64,000 bases of DNA, taken from the NCBI RefSeq assembly GCF_901709675.1, contig NC_051108.1, positions 7,672,631 through 7,736,630 of the forward strand. Direction: 5' to 3'. This DNA is from Syngnathus acus. Taxonomy: Eukaryota > Chordata > Actinopteri > Syngnathiformes > Syngnathidae. A model generated the notes under the pieces. That model did not search any database and had not been told where the DNA came from. It worked only from the letters and a program-made list of their open reading frames with translations. Numbering within the stretch: the stretch's first letter is position 1; the number at the start of each line of letters is the position of its first letter. The position numbers and the translations under genes are program-made. Positions 1-12,857 of the stretch are shown here, piece after piece.

Positions 1-2754
1 CCTCCACCTCCCCCCTGCTTCCCTCACCGACCGAGTGCTTGACGCCCTCAAACCTGAGAAGGATGTGGATGGGTAAAACGATGCACAATGGGTCAAATTA
101 TTTAATCATTAAAAATAACTGTTGAAGAAAAATGCCCTAGCCTTGAGGCAAATTCCCATCTGTACAGATAATTTGATTTAAAGAAGAAAAAAAAAAAAGC
201 ACCCTCAGTGTGTGTACAGCTCTCTCGTGACTTCTTCTGCCTCTTAGGCTAACTTGTGCCGATTTACAAAGCTCCTATCCCAGGTCGAGATGTGCTAATT
301 CATAACAGTTTCTTGGCACCAAGCTGCCACAAGAGGGCGCCAAATCCTCATCAAAGTAGGGCTACTTTTCTCTTTGCAAGGCTTTGGTGAAAACAAACAT
401 TGTGTCCATTTTTAATAAAGGCCAAAAGTATCTCATATGACTTTTTCTAAATGTAGACGAATCAAATTCTAACTTTTATGTCTGCTACTAAACCTAATCC
501 AAGACTTGTGCTTCTTTCCATCGTCTACAAAAGGATAACGTATTTGAACATGGGTCGTTTGGTGCAAGGCGACCTGAACAAAGGCTTTGTCCCACCTCTT
601 GCTGGCGCTGTAATGGATCTGTTGCAGAAACACGGTGAGTTAACCCTGCACGTGTTCCCTTGTGACATATAATAAATGAAACTATTTGGCTCTAGACTCC
701 TCGGTAGAAGGAAGAACAGTACTCCTGATCGGTGCTGACGGACCTCTTGGAGTGGCCCTGCAGTGCCTGCTGGAGAGAAATGGAATGGCAGCTCTTAGAA
801 GTCATTCCAGTTTCAAGAACCTACAAAGACAGGTACCATTTTCAGTGGCTTATAGTTGACTTGTTGTTTTCAGACTCATGTCATGTTAATTATTTTGCCA
901 GGTGATGGAGGCTGATGCTGTGGTGTTACTCGGTGCAGAGGATCTTGACATCCCACCCACTTGGATCAGGCCTGGGGCCGCGGTGATCCGCTGGGAGCCC
1001 AGCCTAGACTCGGGTACCGTAAAACAATGGTCCCCAAGCGGTGCAGAACGGGTCCATAAGATGTCATTTTGATTTTCAGATGACTCCGGGATGTCTTCAA
1101 AATCCAGGTTGGCATATCTCACGGCAGCATACAGAGTGCAGGTATAAAATACAGAATACGGGACAACTCGGTTCTTCAATTTTGCATTCCATTCTAACTG
1201 TTGGTTTGGTTTGTCTTGAAGAACGTGGTGCACAGCAGCAGTCGGAGGATCCAGGAGCAGCAGCACCGACCGTGGCGACTGCGCAACCTCAAACTGCAGC
1301 CCCTGACGCCTGTGCCGAGGTACTTGAAGCTTAAAGATGATGTGAATTGGAATTATTTGAATCTCATGCTTTTTTTTTCCCCTGTTCATTTTTTTGTTTG
1401 CCAGTGACGTTGAGATTTCCAGAGCACAGACCCCAAAGGCAGTGGAGGAGCTGGCAGAGGAGATCGGTCTGTTGCCAGAAGAGCTTGAAGCTTACGGCAG
1501 GAGCAAAGCAAAAGTCCGCCTGTCCCTGTTAGAGCGCCTACAAACACAGCCGGACGGCAAATACGTCCTGGTGGCGGGGTGAGTCGGTTTGTGTTACCCG
1601 TCGCTCGTACAGAAATGCAAAGCTAAACCGCCTTGTGTGTTTCTGTCAGAATCACGCCGACCCCACTTGGCGAAGGGAAGAGCACTGTGACAATCGGCTT
1701 AGTCCAGGCTCTGTCTGCTCACCTGAAGCTCAACTCTTTTGCGTGTCTACGACAACCCTCTCAGGGACCCACCTTTGGGATCAAAGGTAAGCAGTGCACA
1801 CGGGTTTAGTTGGTCATTTCATCCCCTGAAGCGTCATGGAGGGGGCAGTTCATTCAGAGTCCAGCGCTCAGCATTCCTGTCTTATTGTCAACCTCTAACT
1901 TTGCTTTGCCTTTTTTGTGTCTAGGGGGAGCAGCAGGAGGGGGCTACGCTCAGGTCATCCCAATGGAGGAGGTGAGACGCACACAGCCTTCTTCCTTTGC
2001 GGGATTAGCCATCGCCCCAAAAAAATTAAAAGTCTTTGGCAAATTATTTTTAGTTCAACCTCCATCTGACGGGCGACATTCACGCCATCACCGCTGCCAA
2101 CAACCTGGTGGCGGCGGCCATCGACGCCAGGATGCTTCATGAGGCCACGCAGTCAGACAAGGTATAAACAACATTTCACCAAAAATCTTCACACTCCCTA
2201 AAATGAACTTTTTTATGTCTTTTTTTGTTCAATCCAAGGCTTTGTACAGCAGACTGGTCCCTTCCGTTAACGGAGCGAGGGGATTTTCACCCATCCAGGT
2301 TGCTAGGCTGCGTGTAAGTAGGATAATCTGTTTGTCCACTAGGGGTCCTCAGTTGTTGTCAGCCACCCAAAAAACAGCACTGAAGACTTCATGAGGCCCC
2401 AGAGTTGATGTAGTTTGTGAAAGAATGTCTTCAGTTTATTGTGAACACAACTATAAATATGAATTGGTTTTAATACAGAAGCAGAAATAAAGTTGGAAGT
2501 CCTTCTCTTAGGTTTCAATTGAATATTGAGACAAGTGTAGTTTGTCTTACACCTCCCGTCTTCTCATTCCAGCGTCTCAGCATCAACAAAAGCGACCCTG
2601 CCTCTCTCACGCCCCAGGAAGTGTCTTCTTTTGTTCGTCTTGACCTCGACCCAAACAAGATTACCTGGCAGCGAGGTAAAACACAACAGCTTTCATCCCT
2701 AAAATTAACATTGGTACTTTTTGTTGTATAACGTAACATTTAACTACATTTTCG

Positions 2755-2794
<40 letters not shown>

Positions 2795-5700
2795 CTATTT
2801 TTTTATTGTTTTTATTTTATAGTGGTGGATACAAACGACCGCTTTCTGAGGAAGATCACCGTCGGACAGGCCAGCACTGAAAAAGGACAAATCAGAGAGG
2901 TTTGTATGTTAGTTTTTTTTTCTCAGTTCACATTGATGCAGCCATTTTGGTGCTCTCATGTTGCCCTTAAGTATTTGTTCACCTATAAAAAAAAAAATCA
3001 ACAGAGAGAAAAATTGACAAAGATTGGTCGACTTATCTTTTGGGGTTTGGGAGGCAATGCTAATGGGTCAGCCCCTAAAGTTGATAGATGACCCCCCCCT
3101 CCTCCCTCCCAGATATATGTCGGTCATAATTTTGCCATGAGGACAGGTAATGAAATCTCGCATGTAAACATTTCTCCTCCAATAGGAAGCCGGCGAGCCT
3201 AAGCAAAAGCAAATATTTGAAGAAGGGGGAAAAATGATAACGCACCCACATCAACCTAACGCAGCGGTTCAGCATATGCTTGCATTTATCGCCGTCAGTT
3301 GGTTCATCCTCCACTAGATACACGATAGCCCCTGAGGGTTTTGCAAACATTCTGGTGGATTGATGTGGTTCAAGAAGTGTGATACATTTTCAACTCGGGT
3401 TTTCTATACATTTTCCCGTTGGGACCCAACATATAATTTTTTTAAGCTCTCTCTCTCTATTTTTGAATGACATCGTATCTGCAATTTTCTTCAAGGCATC
3501 AATCCCCTCGTTGCCTTTTTTGTGGTTCACATTTGTTGTCACCCACTCCAGACGGGCTTTGACATTGCGGTGGCCAGCGAGATCATGGCCATCTTGGCTC
3601 TGACCGACAGCCCGGAGGACATGAAACAAAGACTGGCGCGCATGGTGGTGGGGACCAGCCGGTCCGGACGGCCTGTCACCGCAGAGGACCTGGTGGGTGT
3701 TTGATCTTTTACATCCCTGCAGTGTGAGAACAGACAATCCAAGCCTCCCTCCCACTTCCCACTCCCGCCGCTCAGTTGATCGCGGCTATGTCTCCGCATT
3801 CCCGCAGGGGAAAATGCGAATTCCTTTCACGTGTGTTTAAAATTTTGACGATAAAGTCTTTATTTGTGACAAGTCGGCTTTATATGAATACACATGTCCC
3901 TGATTTGCGGTTGAACTGGCCAAAAAAAACAACACGGTAAATCCAACCTTGAAAAAAAACAACAACTCATTTGAGCACTTCCCAGCAGGTCCGGCCGACA
4001 AGGTCAACTGGCTCTGGTTTCCCATGGAGGACTGTGGCATGTTTCAGGGGCAGAGGAGGCTCCCCTATAAAATGACATTAGTCTGCCCCCACCTCAGCCT
4101 TATGACATCATTACCTTCTTAAATTATTGACCCTTGAATCTTCCAACATTTCGGTACTTTTTGCACAACATCCATTTTTGACGAATACACCACAAAAAAA
4201 ATTACCGACTCAATTAGAATTGGTATTCAAGCAGCACTGTAAAATCATTCTTTTCACATTTTGGTAACATGAGACCAATTTTTAAAATAAGCGTCACAGT
4301 GTGTTATTGTTCACTAACCCAACCGATGTTTCTGTCTTGCATCAGGGTGTGAGCGGGGCGCTGGCTGTGCTCATGAAGGACGCCATCAAGCCCACGCTGA
4401 TGCAAACGCTGGAGGTGAGTCGCCGTGCGACATGACCGCTCGTCCACGCCCTTCTTGAATATCCCCGTAGGATAAACAAGGCGACGACACAAGGGGAAAT
4501 TGAAAAGCTTGGCCCCTTCGGCCTCTGCTTCAAGACGGACGGCAAATGCTCCTTGGAGAGTTCTTAAAAGATGTTATATTGACTCCTTCCATCCCCGGCT
4601 CTCAAGCTAAAGAGCTGTTAAGCAGCATGTCGACAGGCGCTAAAAGTTGAGCCATGTTGCTACAGATGTCTGGTAGACACAATTTCATTTTAGTGGGTCG
4701 TTAAAGTCAAACTTCTTGTAATGTCTGCTTTATACTTTGCGGAGTTTGGACAGTGATACGAATTCAAAAGAATCCCAAATGTTGATTCATAAAGCAAAAA
4801 AAACCCAAAACAAGTGAAAATTTGTGATGACTTCTTTTTTCCACTTTTCCTTGTTTTTTCGGAGGAAGTGCTGCGGTCCTGTTGTGCGAGCCGTTTCCTG
4901 AGATTCTGCTCAGGGAGTTGCTATCGTGGCTAGTGGGGCCATTTTTGGGGAATTTTCCATGCAGCGTGGTTGGCTTGGGTCCTTTGTGGCCTCTGTGTGT
5001 TTTTTTTTTTTTTAAAGTACAGACACACACACACTATGTGAAGTGGGCTAATGGAAGATGTATAGTATTCCTGTGTATTAATTTTGTGGAGAAGAGGAAA
5101 CTTCAACTTCCTGTTTTGTTCACGACCTCGGTTTGTCCCCCCCCAAATCCTCACATCCATCTGGTGAATAGTTGACACACTTGTACTTTTTCTTTCATAA
5201 CTTCCCATTACGGCACCATCATTAATGCGGATGTGGAAACGGTCAAGTGAAGTTAAAGTTCAGGGGTGGCACACGTGAGCCACTGTGGTTTTTGGCGATG
5301 AGGTTACAAGGCCCCTAAGAACTTTTTTTTATAAGTGCTGCCAGCACACAAGCACATGTCACAAATGTCACGTGAAATAAAAGCTCCTTTCCAATTTGAA
5401 CCAGTTGCCGTTGGTTACGCTGTCCGACTAAATGCTGGTGTGTCTTCTCTTTTGTCGCCGCAGGGTTCGCCGGTGTTTGTCCACGCCGGGCCTTTTGCCA
5501 ACATCGCCCACGGCAACTCTTCGGTACTCGCAGACAAGCTGGCTTTGAAGTTGGTCGGACAGGACGGCTTTGTGGGTGAGCTACTCTGGCGTGGCTATCC
5601 GGTGACGCTTTCGAGGAAATCAATGGAAAGATTGCGTAAAAAGCAGAAAGGAAGGAAGTAAATTGATAATCTTAAGAGCCTCTGGAATTCTGGAGTAAGC

Positions 5701-8700
5701 CACACTAATCCCTTCAACGCCAAGGCATACATGAGTACTTCCATTTTTATCTATCCATCTGCTCTTGTCTATGTTTACTTTGGCAGCAGAAGCATGTTTG
5801 GAATGTGTGCATGTGGCTTGGCAGACCTTTCGCAACCACTGTCTAACTTTTTCTATGTATACTTTCAATTTTCTCATGTGACCAAACAATACTTGAGCGC
5901 ATTTAACACGGGCAGTCAGCTGTTGTGAACTTCTGACATAATATGGGTGTCATTTGAGGGCAGACGTCATCTGCGCTTAATGCCGTCACATTCAATCATT
6001 TAACTGGGTAAACACAATATTTGAGTCTGGGCAAAATGAAACAGGATGTCATCGAGGCCTACCTGTCTGCATGATTGTTACTCGACACTCGGGTATGTGA
6101 GGAACTCGATTCCCGCCTGTCTTCCCCCCGCCACGACAGCTGGGATGCATGATGATGATGACCTCCCCCTTCTCCCCCAAGCAAATGCACTTCCTCCCAC
6201 TCCCATCAACTTCCTGCCCAACCTTAAAACCATAGTAATGAAATGAAATAATTAAATATGTTTGATTGGCCCAATCCACACAAATATGTAAGTATGCTCA
6301 CAACAATTTAAACAAAGATTAAAGCTGAGCTCCTCTCATTGAAAAATGAACTCTTGATGAACTTCACTTGAAGGATGCATGAGCGGTGGGTGTGTCAGGC
6401 TCTGTATTTTTGTTTTCAAGTCATCTTGACCCCAAAATGGAGTCCTTATTGACTAAAATCCTGCATTCCAGCTCTTTGGTAAATATCCTTAATATAGATC
6501 TATATTAACCCTCACAAATGAAGGGACTCCAACCCGCTTACCACTCGGCCACGTGCTGCCATGTAATCAAATCACACCTATTCACTTGCTTTGTTTCCCC
6601 CCCCCCCCTCAAACAGGCTTCCTGTGAACGTCATCACATTTATTAGATTTGAAATGTTAAGTGGGTTAGCTGTTTGCTCTTTCCTCTCAGAAGGTTTTGA
6701 TGACTTGTTCAAAAACAAAAATCAAACCCTCGATTATTCAAGAGTTTTATGAAAATAATTCGCTTAGCTTGTATTACGTGGGAGGATCAACTCACAATCA
6801 CTGTGACAAGCATGTTGAATTTACGAGAGGGGCTTTCCGTCTTGTCGGCTGGTCACAAAGAGCCCATCAAGTCAATGAATGGTAACTGTGAAACTAAAAC
6901 AGAGGAAACCATATGCAACAATTAGATTATTTTCTTTGCAGTTTGAATTGAAGTCCTATTAACCTGTTTTCAGCCTTCACATTGTAGTGTCTCCCCCATA
7001 AATATTTTGAGATTGGTACTGTTGTACTTGACTCTGTTCAAACTCTACTGGACAGGTTTTAGCTTTGAAATGCACCGCTGTAGTACTTCAAGATTGGCTC
7101 CGACAAGCTAATGTTGTTCTAGCGGTATCACGCAACAGGATAAGCTTATCTTAACAAGGCCGCTGTGTTAGACGGACTCCATATTGTCTTTCCTTTGCCC
7201 CGTTCAAAAAGGCGCCCTTATCGGAGGCCCTGTGGCTCTTTGAGAGACCGCAGTGAAACATCTCTCAACATCTCTTAACCTCAAAATATATTTAGTAAGA
7301 CCATAAAAATACTTTTATTGATAGTGTTCCCCCTCCAAATGAAATAAAAAAACAATTAAAACATTCTATGTTTGAACACAAACGATGAACCAAACTATGA
7401 TTTCATCTGGCTAACGCCCGCTAGCCTAATGCTAACCTAACTGCGCATTATTTAATTTATCATTTGTATCTATTTGCAGTGACCGAAGCTGGCTTCGGGG
7501 CGGATATCGGGATGGAGAAGTTCTTCAACATTAAATGTCGCACATCAGGCTTGAAGCCCGATGTGGTGGTTCTGGTTGCGACTGTTCGGGCTCTGAAGAT
7601 GCACGGCGGAGGCCCCGAGGTAAGTTCCGACTGAGCGGCCCACCATTGTTTTGTCATTCTGAAGTTACAGAAACGTTACTTGATATTTCTGGAGAGTCAT
7701 GCTGTTAACTAACTGCGCCTAATCAAGTTTGGGAGAAGACTGAACATTTCTTTATGGAGATCCAACTGCAATAACAACTGATTAAATGTACGCATGCACC
7801 ATGAGATTGAATTTAGGTCCTGCGGCGGGAAACTATCCAAATGCACCACAGATGTCCAGTCGGACTCAGCAATGAACTGATTAGGGCAGGTTTAAAGGGC
7901 TGACTGATGTTTTGGTTTGACACAGATATTTTAGAAAAAAAATTTCGATTGCCCTTTGTCATCCTAATCAGATTTTAAGAAATTGATGCCAAATTCTGAC
8001 ATGTTTAATTATTTCTGTTTTTAGGTGTCAGCCGGCGCGCCACTTCCAAGAGAATACATCGAGGAGGTACGAGGCACTTTACATCTCCGCTGGCATAGAA
8101 GCAAAAACGTATTTGTCTGCACTTAGTTATTGCTTTTAAGTCAGGCCGCTTGCAGCCCCAATTACAGTTCCTTAAATTCGTTATAAGTGGGGCAAGACTT
8201 CAATTATCGATTCAGTCATTTGCTCCTTTTTGTAATGCAGTCAATGGTTTGGCCGAACCCGTGACATTCGCATACGCGCACAATTCGTCAAACAGTTTTT
8301 CATGTGGCCAAAATTTACTTTAATTTCAAAGCGCCGCCCCGCTCCAAGGCAGACTCAGCTGACTAAATAATGGAGCAGTATGGCTTAATTGTCAAGGCTG
8401 TGATGAGAACCAGAAGTGGTTGGGGCAAAACAGAGCTGCTCAAATAAATTTAGGAGATGTCGTACAAAATAAATCAAATTCCATTAATTATTTGTCTTTC
8501 ATTTTCTTGCAGAATCTCTCCCTCGTTAAAGACGGCTGCCTCAGCAATCTGAGAAAGCAGATCGGGATCGCTCATCTTTTTGGGGTTCCTGTCGTGGTGG
8601 CGCTTAACGTCTTCAAGTAAGAATCATTTCTTAACTGTAGGTGATTTTTTTTGTCGTGGTTACTTACGGCTTGATCCGTTTCAGGACGGACACCCAGTCT

Positions 8701-10987
8701 GAGATAGACCTTGTGTGTGAGCTGGCTAAAGATTGCGGGGCGTCTGACGCCGTGCCTTGCCACCACTGGGCACAGGGAGGGCGAGGTTCTGTGGAGCTTG
8801 CCCGGGCCGCAAAAGCGGCCACCAGCAGACCCAACAACTTCCGGTTCCTCTACGACATTGAGGTGAGAGTAAGGTCGCAATTTATTTCCATTACTTTTCC
8901 CTTTTACAAGTTTGGAAGTTTTTTTTTTTTTTTGGGAAGTTGGATAATGCTGATGTGTGGAAGTAAAAAAAACCCAAAAAAACCCATCAGCTGTTTTGAG
9001 TTAGCGTGTCTGGGAAGTTTGGACTCCAATTAACTTATCCCGTGTCCGTCCATTTTACAGTATGTATCTGGATGCTCACCAAAGCATCCAACAACAGTAA
9101 AATACTCTCCTGTGATAGATCCCGATAGTGGAGAAGATTAGAACCATAGCCCAGAAGGTGTATGGAGCTGATGACATTGAGCTGTCCTCTGAGGCCATGG
9201 ACAAAATAAATTACTATGATCAGCAGGTGAGAGTGCTATATAGTAAAACATTTTTTTGTTGTTGTCTGAAACGGATATTAAGTATTGTGGTCTATTTTCC
9301 TCTTTCCAAAAAGGGCTACGGTTCTTTACCGATCTGCATGGCCAAGACCCACCTGTCCCTCTCCCACATGCCGGCCAACAAAGGCGCGCCCACCGGCTTC
9401 ATTTTGCCAATCCGAGACGTTCGCGCCAGCATCGGCGCCGGCTTCATCTATCCCCTCGTGGGAACGGTATGTTGCGGATCGCCGTGGCACAGATTTGATT
9501 AAATCCGACGTAGCAGCAAGCGACAGCCATATTTGCGCCATATGGGTTCCTCGCCCGCAGGTTGGACTGAGATGAAACCTCTCGACCTCTAATAGGCTCG
9601 AGCGCGTTCCTTAAACAGTGCGCTTCCCGCTGTTTCATCACGATGGCCCTGAGGGCTGGGCTCTGATTGGCCAATGAAGGGGTGTCAGGCTCGCTGGGAA
9701 GGGGCGGAGGTGTCTCGCTGTGGCGTCTATCGACACTGCCTTTGATCTACTGCGGCCCACCGAGTCGCCGCCGCACCGACGACCCTTGAACTGTGTCTCC
9801 CAACCCAAACAGTCTCACAGTTTGAACTATATATTTGATCAATAAGGCTCTTTAACACAGATGGGGAAATATCTGGGAGACCGGGGGCACACTCAGTCCT
9901 GGGAAATGGGGGTAAGGGGTCTTTGCAGGGTTAAGAATCAGGAAGTGGAATGATGTCATTCCTATGAAATGTGAGGGAGGGGTGAAAAGCAGAACAATAG
10001 AACCCCCAAGAGTTCACATCCCGCACCATTCAACTCCAACCGGCTCAGATTTATGGAAAAAAACTCTCATCCACGAATAGAAGGGGTCCGCTGTACTTTC
10101 TGCAGACATGGTGGCGACTCGGCTAACGCTATGGCGTCATCGAAGGGCCTCGGGATAAAGTGCTTTCCCCGTTCTCACACGACTTAATGCAGTCCATTAG
10201 ATAATGACATCATGCCACACGGTTGAATTTCTTCGAGCCCGCTCACATCGTTGAGTCACGTGCGGCTTGAAGAGTCATGATGACCTCAGTACCAGTCATC
10301 TGCAGAACCTCCCCGAAGTTTTGTTTACTTGCAGTGCTGCCTTTCCTTTCCCCGTACAGGAAATTGCCCCAGTCACGTCCTCTCGCCTCAGTTCCACTAA
10401 TGGCCTTGTAAAGCTGGCCTTGGGTCACAAGCAAGAAGGGATGCAAAGAATGCTGCCAGATCATTTTCTTGGGAGATTTACGAGACCGACTTGGCCTCTG
10501 TGTGAAACTGTCAGACATCCTTTTGAAAATTCAAATAAAATAAATTGGTTGTGACTTTAGTTAATATGGATGGGCGCCTCTTCTTGTTTGGCCTAAAATA
10601 GCGTCGCAGGTAAAAGTTCAAAAGTGTCTCCCCTTAATTCAATGATGCCCTCCCATGATCTTTCCCTCTTATTTATTAAATCCACATGACCATGGTATGT
10701 CCGGGCTCCTCACGGTAAGTTACAACAATACTGTCCTCACATGTTCACCATAAATGGCTTAATTGGTGACATAATCACCTGATTCAACAGCAAATATTAA
10801 TTAATTGATTTTTCAAATGTTTTTAGCAGATTTAAATTGTGCAGAATTTTGCTTGTCTTGCTCTAATCAGCTTTCGTGTCTCTTGTCTCGCATTCAGATG
10901 AGCACCATGCCCGGTCTGCCAACTCGACCCTGTTTCTACGACATTGACCTGGACCCGCTCACTGAGGAGATCACCGGGCTCTTTTGA
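1..10987 (+). CDS. mthfd1l: mthfd1l, mitochondrial monofunctional C1-tetrahydrofolate synthase (formate-THF ligase), 3' part
   Basis: The product ligates formate to tetrahydrofolate with ATP; in the family it works in mitochondria, in reverse, to release formate. The coding exons I place are 1-72, 534-634, 696-832, 902-1013, 1080-1141, 1222-1319, 1405-1578, 1650-1786, 1925-1971, 2054-2161, 2239-2313, 2573-2675, 2823-2899, 3552-3692, 4346-4414, 5464-5575, 7480-7619, 8025-8066, 8513-8616, 8685-8862, 9119-9226, 9314-9466 and 10898-10987 (stop TGA). They join in frame to 812 residues. The first seven encode a degenerate dehydrogenase/cyclohydrolase-type domain. The rest encode the ligase, with TPLGEGKST (ATP loop), [39 protein letters not shown] and [14 protein letters not shown]. 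The C-terminus [19 protein letters not shown] is that of MTHFD1L. The degenerate N-domain and the akap12 neighbour favour mthfd1l over mthfd1. The start codon and targeting peptide lie outside the window. Confidence 0.95.
2756..2792. repeat. (AT)n microsatellite
   Basis: About 37 bases of uninterrupted AT dinucleotides lie in an mthfd1l intron just before the 2823-2899 exon. The tract runs into the T-rich stretch before that exon's acceptor. Confidence 0.9.
9540..9800. promoter_or_regulatory. promoter-like CCAAT/GC-box cluster in the last mthfd1l intron
   Basis: This GC-rich stretch of the 1.4-kb last intron contains GATTGGCCAAT (a CCAAT box on both strands) near 9665-9677 and GGGGCGGAG near 9702-9710. 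It could be an internal promoter or enhancer. No clear first exon follows, so this rests on motifs only. Confidence 0.25.
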
Positions 10988-12857
10988 GCACATCCAGTTG
11001 CTCACAGGAAGACATTTGGTACTTTGCACCACAAATTAATTGTAATATCCTCTTCTCCAAAACCTTTTTGTACTGGGTGGAACCAGGACTTAAATGTATT
11101 CATTCTTCTTACTGGAATCAGTCATGATGACCAAGAATGCTGTGAGTCAACTGAGGCATTTGTCCTTGTCAAAAGAAAAAAATGTTTTGGACCTTGAGAA
11201 AATTATTGATCTTTTCCATAATGTTTCACTTACACTACATCATTTCTTTGTTCAATTCTGGACCAGTTCCAATCACTTGAATCATCCGCGCACACAAGAT
11301 AGGAGATGAGACACTTAGAGAGGCAACATCACACACGCGAGATGTTTTTAAATGCGTCATCCTGTTTCTCTTTACAGGCCTCAGGATGCGCACTGCGTGT
11401 TCCATCAAGACTCATCGCTGATGGGAAAACACTCCGCAATTGCCCCCAGCATCTCATATCGCCTTTGTAGTCCGTATGCTGTATTTATTTGCACATATTT
11501 GTGTAATATGCCAAAGACGACGCAGTGCTTCGCAAACCTCTCCTTTTCAGGTGTTTTAGTCTTAAAAAAAACTTTAAAGCGTAACTTGCAGGTCTGCAGC
11601 GTTTTATAGCGACTGTGAGCTTTTTACGCGACTCAGGCACATAATCAAATCGCTGTCGGACGCACAAGTGGCCTTTATGCTCAGTGACCTTTTGTCTGAT
11701 CATATATTTTAATACCGAATGTTATATTTCATGAAGAGTTCGACATTTCTAAAAGAATCTCACACATTAATTAATTTTTCTCAATGACTGCAGTTGTATG
11801 TTGATTATTATTTGTTTTAAAAATACACTCATTTAATCCTTAAACTGTTTTGTGTTTTCACTTGACACTATGCGTATTTCCTTGCTAATATTGCAAATGA
11901 AATGATTTTGGTTTTGTATGTTTTTTTTTTTCCAGTATACAGGCAAAGCGCCCCGGGGTGCAACATCAGTTGTGATGAGGCGTTCGGATGCGCGACATGG
12001 AAGTCGTGTGCGCACATGGGCAGCATTCCACATCCTCTGTTATTGAGTGTACGGTATGCGCATGTATGTAACTACAGTTGTGACTGGCGGCAAGGAATGT
12101 GATGAGCCCTCTTGAGGGGATGACAGACGTGTTGATGAGCAGCAGCCGTCATGGCTTTGCGATGGCAGCCATTGCTTAGTTGATGTTTTTACTTTTGATT
12201 TCACAAGCACAAACATGTCAGGCTCAATGACCGCTCGCGCCGACGAGTGTCGGAACACGGTTTGATATTGTTGTTTGTGTTTGTCATTGAATCACAACAG
12301 TTTGAATTCACAGGAAGTGACACCTGCTTCTCTGCTTGAGATGTGAAGCTTTTCGTGAGCAGAAGGAATTGTCTGACCTCTTTGTGAAGATAATACACTT
12401 TGTAAGTAACTGTCAAAAAAAATTTAAAAGCACAATATACCCACCAAGAGAGCCTTTTTCTGTTTTAAGATAGCAGTTGATTTTTTTTAATGACACCCCA
12501 AATGTCAAATATTTGTTGTCCTTTGCATAAAAGGACTCATTGGCTTTTTACCTCTTAAACCGAGTGCTGTGTTACAATCTGCCAGTGATCCATAGTGAGT
12601 GCACCTCAGTGATGCTGCAAGGCGTGGATCCTCATGTGATTCTGGCAGGAGGAGGAGGGAGGGCGCTGTAAAAGAGTTGTCTCTCTCTCTCTCCTGCCCG
12701 TTTCATCCATCCAGGTCATACTCCGCTGCAGTGACTCGGCACACAGCTTGCACTTTTGTAGCCAGTACTTGTTTTATTTTTCTGGACGTGGGGGGGGGGG
12801 TGGGATACAGACTCAATCTCCTGAGGCAAGCCGGCAGACAAGCACCGTTGCTCAGCC
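10988..12857. other. mthfd1l 3'UTR and mthfd1l-akap12 intergenic region
   Basis: There is no coding exon here. The first part should be the mthfd1l 3'UTR; I found no consensus AATAAA close to the stop. The last 200 bases hold a CT tract (about 12680-12693) and should include the akap12 alpha promoter and 5'UTR. I see no repeat family I can name. Confidence 0.6.

Noticed and set aside
886-1389. Minus-strand open frame of 167 codons opposite mthfd1l exons
   Set aside because: It spans several real plus-strand exons and introns and has no splice or family support; it is the shadow of mthfd1l.
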